Assembly (NCBI GenBank): GCA_965219705.1
Contig: OZ244789.1
Coordinates: 3,313,361 to 3,377,360, forward strand
Source: JAJECS01 sp965219705
GTDB taxonomy: Bacteria; Chloroflexota; UBA11872
Reading direction: 5' to 3'
Length of the DNA stretch: 64,000 nucleotides
The number at the start of each line of letters is the position of its first letter. Position 1 is the first letter of the stretch. The notes beneath the pieces were generated by a model. The model was not told where the DNA came from. It saw only the letters and a list, made by a program, of their open reading frames with translations, and ran no database searches. Shown piece by piece: positions 26,089 through 33,421 of the stretch. A program made the translations under genes and the position numbers.

Positions 26089-26113
26089 CCCGCCCGAGCG
26101 GCGGGTCTTTTAT
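26089..26113 (+). terminator. intrinsic terminator or attenuator hairpin before rpsU
   Basis: CCCGCC, loop CGAGC, GGCGGG gives a 6-bp GC stem (26089-26105) followed by TCTTTTATT. It reads as a terminator on the plus strand, yet no plus-strand gene ends upstream, so it is better read as an attenuator in the rpsU leader. The reverse strand lacks a U tract. Confidence 0.55.
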
Positions 26114-26138
26114 TGGCGGAAACGCCGAGGAGGAAGTC

Positions 26139-26354
26139 TTGGTTCATATCACCGTAGGCGCCAACGAGAGCTTCGACGCCGCGCTGCGCCGTTTCAACAA
26201 GAAAGTGCAGCAAGAGGGCATTATTACGGAGACTCGCCGGCGGAGCGCATTTGACAAGCCCAGCGTGCTGCGCAAGAAGAAGGCGGCGGCCAAGCGCCGC
26301 AAAGCGCGCCGCGCCGCACTCAAGGCCCTGCAAGCGGAGAGCCACGCGCTCTAG
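26139..26354 (+). CDS. rpsU: 30S ribosomal protein S21
   Basis: A 71-residue basic protein with the S21 pattern: VGANESFDAALRRFNKK, GIITETRRRSAFDKPS, then a KKKAAAKRRKARR tail. The start is TTG 26139, 5 nt after AGGAGG; no ATG occurs in frame upstream. It begins the plus-strand run and precedes yqeY, the common rpsU-yqeY pairing. The non-AUG start and the hairpin upstream both suggest limited expression. Confidence 0.93.
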   Translation: MVHITVGANESFDAALRRFNKKVQQEGIITETRRRSAFDKPSVLRKKKAAAKRRKARRAALKALQAESHAL

Positions 26355-26393
26355 CGCGAGTCCGCGCCCCAGTCGGCGCCTCACAATCGCCCC

Positions 26394-26849
26394 ATGAGCC
26401 TGCTCGACCGAATCTCCAACGACCTCACGTCCGCGCTGCGCGGCGGCGACCGGCCGCGTGTGCGCCTGCTGCGGACCATCCGTTCGGCCATCGCCTACGA
26501 GGCCAAGGACAAGGGCCAGGACGCCGACGACGACCTGGTGCGCGCCGTGCTCGCTCGCGAGACCCGACGGCGCGACGAAGCCATCAAGCTGTTTGAGTCT
26601 GGCGGACGCGCTGACAAGGCCGCCGACGAGCGCGCCGAGCTCGCCGTCATCGCCACCTACCTCCCGCCGGCGATCGATGCCGCAGCCATCGAGGCCGCCG
26701 CCCGCGCCGTCATCGACGACACCGGCGCCTCCGGGCCCGGCGACATTGGTCGAGTGATGGGACCGCTGATGGCCCGGCTGCGGACGCAGGGCACTGTCGA
26801 CGGCAAGGCCGTGAGCGCGACGGTGCGTGCCTTGCTCTCCGGCTCGTGA
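26394..26849 (+). CDS. yqeY: GatB/YqeY domain protein
   Basis: A 151-residue protein. It has the YqeY pattern MSLLDRISNDLTSAL, RLLRTIRSAI, ELAVIATYLP and GDIGRVMGPLM, and matches the tRNA-binding tail domain found in GatB. The stand-alone form is of unknown function, possibly linked to mischarged tRNA. It follows rpsU by 39 bp and overlaps ybeY by 4 bp (GTGA). Confidence 0.9.
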   Translation: MSLLDRISNDLTSALRGGDRPRVRLLRTIRSAIAYEAKDKGQDADDDLVRAVLARETRRRDEAIKLFESGGRADKAADERAELAVIATYLPPAIDAAAIEAAARAVIDDTGASGPGDIGRVMGPLMARLRTQGTVDGKAVSATVRALLSGS

Positions 26850-27316
26850 GCCAGGGGGCTTTGACGCTCGAGCTGGTCGACGCGCAGGCATTGCCGCAAC
26901 CGATGCATGCGCTGGCGGTACGGGTCGCCGCCGCGGTGGCCGCCGCCGCCGGACTCCGGGGAACGGTCGCCCTGCGGATCTGCAGCGATGCGGATATGCA
27001 ACAGCTCAACCGGCAGTTTCGCCACATCGACAAATCGACGGACGTGCTGGCCTTCCCACGAGGAGGCGCCACCGCTCCCCATTCCGACTCGGAGACGATC
27101 GGCGACGTGGCGCTCTCGTATGAGCGCGCGATCAGCCAGGGGATCGCGCATGGCCACGGCGCGGAGCGCGAGTTCGCCTATCTCATCACCCATTCCCTGC
27201 TCCATCTCGCAGGCTTCACCCACGACAAGGCGCCGGACCACCGTCACATGCGACAGCTTGAGGAACGGATCCTGGCGTCCATTGGGCTGACGCGCAACCA
27301 GACGTCAGCGGCGTAG
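26846..27316 (+). CDS. ybeY: endoribonuclease YbeY (16S rRNA maturation)
   Basis: A 156-residue metallo-RNase. The conserved block STDVLAFP is followed by GDVALSYERA and the zinc-binding HSLLHLAGFTHDKAPDHRHM, where the three histidines of the HxxxHxxxxxH pattern are present. It is needed for 16S rRNA 3'-end processing and ribosome quality control in other bacteria. GTG 26846 overlaps the yqeY stop. ispE follows after 3 bp. Confidence 0.9.
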   Translation: MSQGALTLELVDAQALPQPMHALAVRVAAAVAAAAGLRGTVALRICSDADMQQLNRQFRHIDKSTDVLAFPRGGATAPHSDSETIGDVALSYERAISQGIAHGHGAEREFAYLITHSLLHLAGFTHDKAPDHRHMRQLEERILASIGLTRNQTSAA

Positions 27317-27319
27317 GCG

Positions 27320-28174
27320 ATGCGCGGCGTCACGCGCGCGGCACCGGCCAAGATCAATCTCGGATTGCAAATCGTTGGCCGCCGGCCGGACGGATATCAC
27401 GAGGTCGTCACGGTCCTACAGACGCTCGAGCTCGCGGACGTTATTAGCGTGCAAGCCGCTCCGACGGTGACGGGGCGACCGTCGCTGCCGGACCTGCCAG
27501 CCGAGGACGACCTGGCGCTGCGGGCGGCGCATCTACTGCGCCGGGCGTTGGGGGTTCAGACCGGCGCGCGCGTCAGCGTCCAGAAGCGCATTCCGGCAGC
27601 CGCCGGTCTCGGGGGCGGGAGCGCAGACGCCGCCGCGGTCTTGGCCGCGCTTAGCCGGCTTTGGGACGCCGGCGTGGATCACTCGCGACTGGAGCACGTC
27701 GCCGCCGAACTGGGCGCCGACGTGCCGTTCTTGGTACGCGGCGGCACGGCGCTCGCCACCGGACGCGGCGACGCGTTGTGCGATCTGCCGCAAGCCCCCA
27801 TGCGGCACGTGCTTCTGGTGCGACCGAATATCGACTTGGCGACCGCCGATGTCTATGCGGGGCTGCGGCCGTCCGAATGGAGCGACGGTGAACAAACATT
27901 GGCCCTGGCCCAAGCGATCGCGGACGGCCGCCTGCCCGAGCACCTCTTGTGCAACGACCTCACGCCTGCCGCCACGCGGCTGACGCCGGTCATCGGCGAA
28001 GTCCTCAAGCTATTGCGCGCCGCGGACGCCCGTCCGGCGTTGATGGCCGGCAGCGGCGCTACCTGCTTCGGTCTGTTTACCGACAGGCAAGCAGCTGAGC
28101 GGACGTTCGAGCGCGTGCGCGCCAGCGGCCACTGGACCTGCCTCACGCGGTTTCGCGCGGCCGTTGACGCGTAG
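27320..28174 (+). CDS. ispE: 4-diphosphocytidyl-2-C-methyl-D-erythritol kinase
   Basis: A 284-residue GHMP kinase of the non-mevalonate isoprenoid pathway. APAKINLGLQIVGRRPDGYHE carries the catalytic lysine and the substrate loop, the ATP loop is IPAAAGLGGGSADAAA with the catalytic aspartate in GADVPF, and MAGSGATCFGLF is the third GHMP motif. Its presence means the MEP route is used, in line with a bacterial source of undecaprenyl phosphate for the WecA-like enzyme. The length is normal. Confidence 0.95.
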   Translation: MRGVTRAAPAKINLGLQIVGRRPDGYHEVVTVLQTLELADVISVQAAPTVTGRPSLPDLPAEDDLALRAAHLLRRALGVQTGARVSVQKRIPAAAGLGGGSADAAAVLAALSRLWDAGVDHSRLEHVAAELGADVPFLVRGGTALATGRGDALCDLPQAPMRHVLLVRPNIDLATADVYAGLRPSEWSDGEQTLALAQAIADGRLPEHLLCNDLTPAATRLTPVIGEVLKLLRAADARPALMAGSGATCFGLFTDRQAAERTFERVRASGHWTCLTRFRAAVDA

Positions 28175-28194
28175 CAGACGCGGGATAGCATCCG

Positions 28195-28223
28195 TTGACC
28201 CGTTGCAGTCCGATCCCTACGCT
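28195..28223 (+). promoter_or_regulatory. candidate promoter for tRNA-Gln
   Basis: TTGACC (28195-28200), a 17-bp spacer and TACGCT (28218-28223) would start transcription near 28230, three bases before the mature tRNA 5' end. The placement fits a dedicated tRNA promoter inside the operon. Confidence 0.5.
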
Positions 28224-28232
28224 GAACCTTGA

Positions 28233-28304
28233 TGGGGAGTAGCCAAGGGGTAAGGCAGCGGGTTTTGGATCCGCGATTCGGAGGTTCGAATCCTCCCTCC
28301 CCAG
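28233..28304 (+). tRNA. tRNA-Gln (anticodon TTG)
   Basis: A 72-nt cloverleaf: acceptor TGGGGAG pairs with CTCCCCA, the discriminator is G, the anticodon loop is TTTTGGA with anticodon TTG, and the T loop is TTCGAAT within a GGAGG/CCTCC stem. CCA is not encoded. It lies between ispE and glmU on the same strand. Confidence 0.96.
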
Positions 28305-28317
28305 CCGCGAGCCGCTC

Positions 28318-29649
28318 ATGACAAGTACAGCCGTGATCCTGGCCGCCGGGCGAGGTGTGCGCATGGCCGCCTCCGGCCCGAAAGTGCTGCGCCACGTCGC
28401 CGGCTGGCCGCTGGTGACGCATGTCGTGGCGACCGCGCGCGAGGCCGGCTGCGACCCGATCGTCGTCGTGGCTTCGCCTGAGGTCGACCTCCGCGATGCC
28501 GTGGGCGAGAACGTGCACATCGTCGAGCAGCCGCCGGACGACTACGGCACAGCCGCGGCCGCGCAGGCGGCAGGGGTCTGGGGAAAACCCGGAACGGCCA
28601 TCGTGATGTACGGCGACTCGCCGCTGCTCACGGCCCAGACGGTGCGCGGTCTGACGGCGCTGCGCGACCAGCTCGACGCCGCGATCGTCGTGGGATGGAC
28701 CCAAGCGCCCGAGCCAGGCGACTACGGCCGGGTGTTGATGACCGACGACGGGTCGGTGCAAGCGATTGTCGAGGCGGCCGATGCCGACCCCACCACCCTC
28801 AACGTCACCGCGTGTAATTCGGGAGTGATGGCCTTCGACGCCGAGTGGCTTGGGACCGCTTTGCCCCGGGTGGCTCAAAGTCCAACGACAGGCGAACGCT
28901 ACCTGACGGCCGTGATCGAGCTTGCCATCGCCGACGGCCGCCGGGCGGCCTCCCATCTGATCGCCGATGACGTTGAGACGATCGGCTGCGACGATCTCCT
29001 CCGCCTGGCGGCGGCAGAGCAGGCCATGCAGACGCGTCTGCGTGAGACGCTCATGGCGCAGGGCGTGCAAATGCGGGACCCGGCGACGACCTATCTGCAC
29101 CGCGGCGTGACCATTGGCCCAGGCGCCGTGCTGCTCCCAGGAACGTTGCTCGAGGGCGCGACCGTTGTGGGGGAGGGATCCACTGTCGGCCCCAACGCCC
29201 GGCTCGTCGACGCCATCGTTGGCGCCGGCTGCACCATCGAGTCGTCGCGGGTGGCCGGCTCGGTCCTCGGCGACCGCGTCATGGTGGGTCCGTTCGCTCA
29301 CGTGCGGGACGGCTGCGACATCGGGACCGGCAGCCACATCGGATCGCACACCGAGCTCAAAGCCGCAGAGATCGGAAGCGACGTGCACGTGCACCATTTC
29401 GGCTATCTTGGAGACGTGCAGATTGGCGATGGTGCAAACATCGGCGCCGGCACGGTGACGTGCAATTTCGACGGTACGGACAAGCACCGCACCGTGATCG
29501 GCGCTCGGGCCTTCATTGGCAGCGACACCATGCTGATCGCGCCGGTGACGGTCGGCGAGGGGGCGCGAACCAGCGCCAGCGCCGTCGTCACGCGGGATGT
29601 CCCACCGGGCATGCTGGCGGTGGGCGTTCCGGCGCGAATCCGTCGCTAG
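28318..29649 (+). CDS. glmU: bifunctional UDP-N-acetylglucosamine pyrophosphorylase / glucosamine-1-phosphate acetyltransferase
   Basis: A 443-residue two-domain enzyme that makes UDP-GlcNAc for peptidoglycan. The N-terminal uridyltransferase has ILAAGRGVRM (Thr of the usual GTRM is Val), GPKVLRHVAG and MYGDSPLL. The C-terminal half is a left-handed beta-helix with hexapeptide repeats, VGPFAHVRDGCDIG, HTELKAAEIG and the acetyl-CoA-site NFDGTDKHRTVIG. It supplies the donor expected for the WecA-like transferase. ATG 28318 starts 13 bp after the tRNA-Gln. Confidence 0.95.
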   Translation: MTSTAVILAAGRGVRMAASGPKVLRHVAGWPLVTHVVATAREAGCDPIVVVASPEVDLRDAVGENVHIVEQPPDDYGTAAAAQAAGVWGKPGTAIVMYGDSPLLTAQTVRGLTALRDQLDAAIVVGWTQAPEPGDYGRVLMTDDGSVQAIVEAADADPTTLNVTACNSGVMAFDAEWLGTALPRVAQSPTTGERYLTAVIELAIADGRRAASHLIADDVETIGCDDLLRLAAAEQAMQTRLRETLMAQGVQMRDPATTYLHRGVTIGPGAVLLPGTLLEGATVVGEGSTVGPNARLVDAIVGAGCTIESSRVAGSVLGDRVMVGPFAHVRDGCDIGTGSHIGSHTELKAAEIGSDVHVHHFGYLGDVQIGDGANIGAGTVTCNFDGTDKHRTVIGARAFIGSDTMLIAPVTVGEGARTSASAVVTRDVPPGMLAVGVPARIRR

Positions 29650-29670
29650 CGGAGTAGGTGGGAGGCCTCC

Positions 29671-30612
29671 GTGGACGGTGAGCTGAAGATTTTTTCCGGG
29701 GGTAGCAACCGGGACCTGGCCGCGCGTATCGCGCGGACGCTTGGACGCCCCCTGGGCGAAGCGACGGTCGGCCATTTTCCCGACGGCGAGTCGCACATCC
29801 AGATCCTGGAGAACGTGCGCGGCACCGACGCCTTCGTGGTGCAGTCAACCTGCGCGCCCGTGGACCGCAATCTCATGCAGCTCCTGATCATGATCGACGC
29901 GCTGCGACGGGCATCCGCCGGACGGGTCACGGCGCTGATCCCCTACTTCGGATATGCACGGCAAGAGAAGAAGTCGACCGGCCGCGAACCGATTACGGCC
30001 AAGCTCGTCGCCAATATCCTCGAAGCGGCGGGAGCCTCCCGCATTGTCACGCTTGACCTCCACGCCCCGGCGGTGCAGGGATTCTTCGACATTCCCGTCG
30101 ATCATCTGTTGGCCGCGCCATTGCTGGCCGACGCCATCGAGCGCATGGGGCTCACGAAACCGGTCATCGTGTCACCCGATGCCGGCGGGGTGACCCGAGC
30201 CCACGACTTCAGTCAGCGTGTCAGCAGCGCTCCCCTGGCCGTCGTCTTCAAGAACCGCACCGCAGCGGATAGGATTGAGCACCTGCAAATCGTGGGAGAC
30301 GTCGAAGGACGCGATGCCATCGTGGTCGATGACCAGGTCTCGACCGGCCACACGCTCATTGAGGCCAGCGAGGCCCTGCATAAACGCGGCGCGCGCAGCG
30401 TCTACGCTTGTGCGGTGCACCCGGTCTTCGCCGCTGACGCGCTCGAACGGTTGCAGAACGCGCCCCTCGAGCGGCTGTTCATCACCGACACGATCCCCAT
30501 CGAGGACGGTCTCGTAGACGGCAAAATACAATTGGTTCACACGCACGACCTTTTTGGCGAGGCTGTCCGCCGGATTCACAACGACGAATCCGTCACGGCA
30601 CTGTTCAAGTGA
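29671..30612 (+). CDS. prs: ribose-phosphate pyrophosphokinase
   Basis: A 313-residue PRPP synthase. It has KIFSGGSNRDLAARI, RNLMQLLIMIDAL, the flexible-loop ATP site GYARQEKKSTGREPI, DLHAPAVQGFFD, and the PRPP-binding IVVDDQVSTGHTL. The GTG start follows GGGAGG by 5 nt. glmU-prs linkage is widespread. It converts ribose-5-P to PRPP for nucleotides and some amino acids. Confidence 0.95.
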   Translation: MDGELKIFSGGSNRDLAARIARTLGRPLGEATVGHFPDGESHIQILENVRGTDAFVVQSTCAPVDRNLMQLLIMIDALRRASAGRVTALIPYFGYARQEKKSTGREPITAKLVANILEAAGASRIVTLDLHAPAVQGFFDIPVDHLLAAPLLADAIERMGLTKPVIVSPDAGGVTRAHDFSQRVSSAPLAVVFKNRTAADRIEHLQIVGDVEGRDAIVVDDQVSTGHTLIEASEALHKRGARSVYACAVHPVFAADALERLQNAPLERLFITDTIPIEDGLVDGKIQLVHTHDLFGEAVRRIHNDESVTALFK

Positions 30613-30720
30613 GGGCCCGAATGCGGGAGATAGCAGGTGGGGCGCGCAGCCGCGGACCGCGCGCCGCCCGAGGGCGTACGCACCCGTCTGTGCGGCGTCT
30701 AAACGAGGAGCGGGTCCTTC

Positions 30721-31998
30721 TTGGATCCTGTTAGTTGGCTCGGTCTTGTCGGCATCTTCATTCTGACCGGATTCTCAGCGCTCGCCAGCGCAGGCGAGAG
30801 CGCGCTCAACGAAACCGCACGCACCTATTTGGAGCCACCTGCGCCCGACGCCCCCGGCTCGTTGCGGCGGCGCCATGAGCTTCTGACGAACCGATTTCGA
30901 TTCTGGGTGGGTCAGCGACTCAGCGACACGGTCGCGATCCTCGTCTCGGCCACGCTCGCGGCTACGCTGATGGCCGACACGCTCATGACCGCCGTCCCAA
31001 GCCGCGCCGGAAGCGTGGCCATCGCCATCGGCGCGCTTGCCGTGCTCCACGCGGGGTTTGCCCGCATCTTGCCGCGCATCTTGGCGCAGCGATACCCGAT
31101 GACGCTGACGGAACGTCTCTCGTTTGTCTCGTGGTTGATCTACGCGGCCTTCCTCCCGGCCACCCGCCTGCTCGAGAAGCTGTTGAGTCCGGCGGAGCAA
31201 GAAGCCTGGAAGGCGCCCGACCCGGAGGATGCCGCCGTCTTGAATGCCGTGGAGGCCGGCACGCGCGAAGGCACGATCGACGCCTACGACTCCCAGATGA
31301 TCGCCAACGTCATTCGGCTGGGCGATCGCGTGGCGCGCCACGTGATGACGCCGCGACCCGACATCGTGGCCGTGCCGCAAACGCAGCAGGTCCGGACAGC
31401 ATTGGCGCTGGCCCACAAGCACGGGCTTTCGCGGCTTCCGGTCTACCGCGAGGACCTCGATTCCATCGCGGGCATCCTGCACGTGCGCGAGGGAAGCGCC
31501 GCGCTGCTCGACGGCCATCCGCCGCTGGATCTTTCATCCCTGCTCCGGCCGCCGCTGTTTGTGCCCGAATCGCAGCGTGTCGATCTGCTGTTGCGCGAGT
31601 TGCGGGCGCGGACCACGCATATGGCCATCGTGGTGAACGAACACGGCGAAACCGTGGGGCTGGTGACGATCGAGGACCTCTTGGAAGAGATCGTGGGCGA
31701 GATCGAGGATGAGTTCGACTCGCCGGAGGTTCTCATCGAACCCGCTGGCGCCGGGGTCGTCGAAGCGGACGCCGGCGTGCTTATCAGCGAGGTCAACGAG
31801 GCCCTGGGGCTCACCCTCGCCGCCGACGACGTCGACACCATCGGCGGGCTCGTCTACAACACCATGGGGCTCGTCCCCAACGCTGGCGATTCCGTTGCCG
31901 TCGACGGCGCGGCGCTGGAGGTGCTCACCACGAACGCCAACCGAATCATGCGCGTGCGGGTGCGCAAGATTGCCTCGGAGTCATCGCATGGAGGCTGA
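30721..31998 (+). CDS. CNNM/CorC-family transporter-associated protein (copy 1)
   Basis: A 425-residue membrane protein with the layout DUF21 (about 1-170, N-terminal helices), two CBS domains (about 215-335, VMTPRPDIVAVPQ, HMAIVVNEHGETVGLVTIEDLLEEIVGEIEDE) and a CorC_HlyC domain at the C-terminus. CNNM/CorC proteins are implicated in Mg2+ efflux or homeostasis; older databases call them hemolysin-like. The start is TTG 30721, 10 nt after GAGGAG. First of three tandem paralogues. DUF21 is somewhat divergent from the other two. Confidence 0.86.
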   Translation: MDPVSWLGLVGIFILTGFSALASAGESALNETARTYLEPPAPDAPGSLRRRHELLTNRFRFWVGQRLSDTVAILVSATLAATLMADTLMTAVPSRAGSVAIAIGALAVLHAGFARILPRILAQRYPMTLTERLSFVSWLIYAAFLPATRLLEKLLSPAEQEAWKAPDPEDAAVLNAVEAGTREGTIDAYDSQMIANVIRLGDRVARHVMTPRPDIVAVPQTQQVRTALALAHKHGLSRLPVYREDLDSIAGILHVREGSAALLDGHPPLDLSSLLRPPLFVPESQRVDLLLRELRARTTHMAIVVNEHGETVGLVTIEDLLEEIVGEIEDEFDSPEVLIEPAGAGVVEADAGVLISEVNEALGLTLAADDVDTIGGLVYNTMGLVPNAGDSVAVDGAALEVLTTNANRIMRVRVRKIASESSHGG

Positions 31999-32098
31999 CC
32001 AGCCTCCCGATACGGCTCTCGCGGCGCCCGCCGCCGCTAGTCCTTGCCGGGGACGAAGGCTTCGCCGGCGCGGCCAGCCGCGCCGCCCTCGGTTCGCG

Positions 32099-32116
32099 TA
32101 GGGAAACGCCGCCATA
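32099..32116 (+). promoter_or_regulatory. weak ribosome-binding site and candidate ATA start codon
   Basis: TAGGGAA (32099-32105) precedes GCC ATA GAA. ATA at 32114-32116 lies 9 nt after GGGA. The first ordinary start in frame, GTG 32138, has no ribosome-binding sequence and falls inside the first membrane helix. Confidence 0.4.
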
Positions 32117-33421
32117 GAAATCATCGTCGGGCTCGCGGTGTTCGTGGTGCTCATCGCCATCAACGCGCTCTTTGCCGGCGGCCAGTTCGCCTTGGTCGCC
32201 GTGGATCGCTACCGCATCGAAGACATGGTCAGCCGCGAGGTGCGCGGCGCACGCCCCGTGCTGCGGGCGCTGCGGACCCTGTCGTTCCAGCTTTCCGGCG
32301 CCCAGCTTGGGATCACCGTCAGCTCGCTGATCCTCGGCTGGGTGGTCGACGGCGCCCTGTCGCCAATGCTGCGACCGCTGCTGGGATGGGTGCCGGCAGG
32401 ATCGATCGGCGCGGCAACCGCGGCGATCGCGCTCACCCTTGCGACGGCGCTGCAGATGATCTTCGGGGAACTGGCGCCGAAGAACCTCGCCATCGCGCGG
32501 CCGGCCCGCACCGCGATCATCTTCGTGCCGCCCGTCCTGCTGCTCAACACGCTGGCGCGCCCCCTCATCCGGTTCTTGAACGCCGCCGCCAACTGGTCCA
32601 TGCAGCGCGTGGGGATCCAGCCGCGCGAAGAGCTGCCCGGCGTCGAGTCGCTGGAGGAGCTGCGGAGCACGCTGCGCTGGGCCGCGCTCGAGGGCGAGAT
32701 CGAGGGGGTGGAGCACGCGCTGCTCGACCGTGCATTGGGCCTGCGCGACAGCGTCGCGCGCGATGTCCTTGTTCCTCGTTCGTCCGTCGTGTCGCTGGAC
32801 GGCAACGCCACCTACGCGGACTTGATTGCGGCTTCCAAGGCCACCGGACACTCGCGCTTCCCCATCCAGGGTGCCAACGGCTCTGGGTTCATAGGCATCG
32901 CGCACGTGAAGGACACGCTGCGGGTTGCGCCGGACGATCGGGGACGGACAGTGATCGCGCCCAGCACCCAACCGCTCGTCGTGGTCCCGGCGTCTTCCGA
33001 CCTGCGCAGCCTGCTCGTCGAACTGCAGGCACGCGGGCAGGCGATGGCCATCGTCCTCGACGAATTCGGCGACCAAGCCGGAATCGTCACGATCGAGGAC
33101 ATCGTCGAAGAGGTGCTGGGGACGATCGAGGACGAGTACGACCCGCCATCCGTGCGCCTCGCTACGCCCACCGGAACCGGCGTCTACGAAGCCGACGGAC
33201 GCATCCGGCAGGAAGAGCTGCTCGAAGCCACCGGCTTCGACATGCCCGAGGGGCGCTACGAAACCTTGGCGGGGCTGTTGCTGGTGCGCTTCCAACGCGT
33301 GCCGCGCGTCGGCGAGCGAATCGAGATCGATGGGTGGCGCTGCCAAGTTCTCGAAATGGACGGGCCGCGCATCTCACGTGTCCTGATCACGTCCCCCGCA
33401 CGCCTGCGAGACCTGGCATGA
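32114..33421 (+). CDS. CNNM/CorC-family protein (copy 2), possible AUA start
   Basis: A protein of 435 residues from ATA 32114, or 427 from GTG 32138. The DUF21 domain (LFAGGQFALVAVDRYRIEDM, LSGAQLGITVSSLILGW, FGELAPKNLAIARP) is followed by a CBS pair (RDVLVPRSSVVSLDG; QAMAIVLDEFGDQAGIVTIEDIVEEVLGTIEDEYD) and a CorC_HlyC domain. From GTG 32138 the first helix would lack eight residues (EIIVGLAV after the initiator). An in-frame TAG stops the frame at 32101, and no ATG/GTG/TTG lies between. It follows copy 1 by 115 bp and overlaps copy 3 by 4 bp (ATGA). Confidence 0.86.
   Translation: MEIIVGLAVFVVLIAINALFAGGQFALVAVDRYRIEDMVSREVRGARPVLRALRTLSFQLSGAQLGITVSSLILGWVVDGALSPMLRPLLGWVPAGSIGAATAAIALTLATALQMIFGELAPKNLAIARPARTAIIFVPPVLLLNTLARPLIRFLNAAANWSMQRVGIQPREELPGVESLEELRSTLRWAALEGEIEGVEHALLDRALGLRDSVARDVLVPRSSVVSLDGNATYADLIAASKATGHSRFPIQGANGSGFIGIAHVKDTLRVAPDDRGRTVIAPSTQPLVVVPASSDLRSLLVELQARGQAMAIVLDEFGDQAGIVTIEDIVEEVLGTIEDEYDPPSVRLATPTGTGVYEADGRIRQEELLEATGFDMPEGRYETLAGLLLVRFQRVPRVGERIEIDGWRCQVLEMDGPRISRVLITSPARLRDLA

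Larger units (their letters stand above)
25778..26138. other. 361-bp divergent intergenic region
   Basis: This gap between the WecA-like gene and rpsU holds, from left to right, a REP-like palindrome (25832-25851), a candidate plus-strand promoter (25962-25991), a 21-codon ORF (26021-26086) and a terminator-like hairpin (26089-26113) just before rpsU. No tRNA, SRP RNA or tmRNA signature was found in it. No promoter for the minus-strand gene was obvious. Confidence 0.6.

Noticed and set aside
25986..26113. tmRNA, SRP RNA or tRNA in the rpsU leader (a TTCGATCCC word is present)
   Set aside because: No acceptor stem pairs with the required partners and none of the conserved SRP or tmRNA cores is present.
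27853..29796. A 647-codon minus-strand open frame opposite ispE, tRNA-Gln and glmU
   Set aside because: It reads through a tRNA gene and two well-supported genes, with His/Arg-rich sequence lacking any family.
31988..32101. A 37-codon ORF between CNNM copies 1 and 2 starting at ATG 31988
   Set aside because: It is Arg/Pro/Ala-rich, has no match and overlaps the end of copy 1 out of frame; it was not counted as a gene.
32044..33417. An open frame running through CNNM copy 2 and joined in frame to copy 3, suggesting an 898-residue fusion
   Set aside because: The part before 33418 is Arg/Gly/Ala-rich out-of-frame sequence of copy 2; copy 3 has its own ATG in an ATGA overlap.
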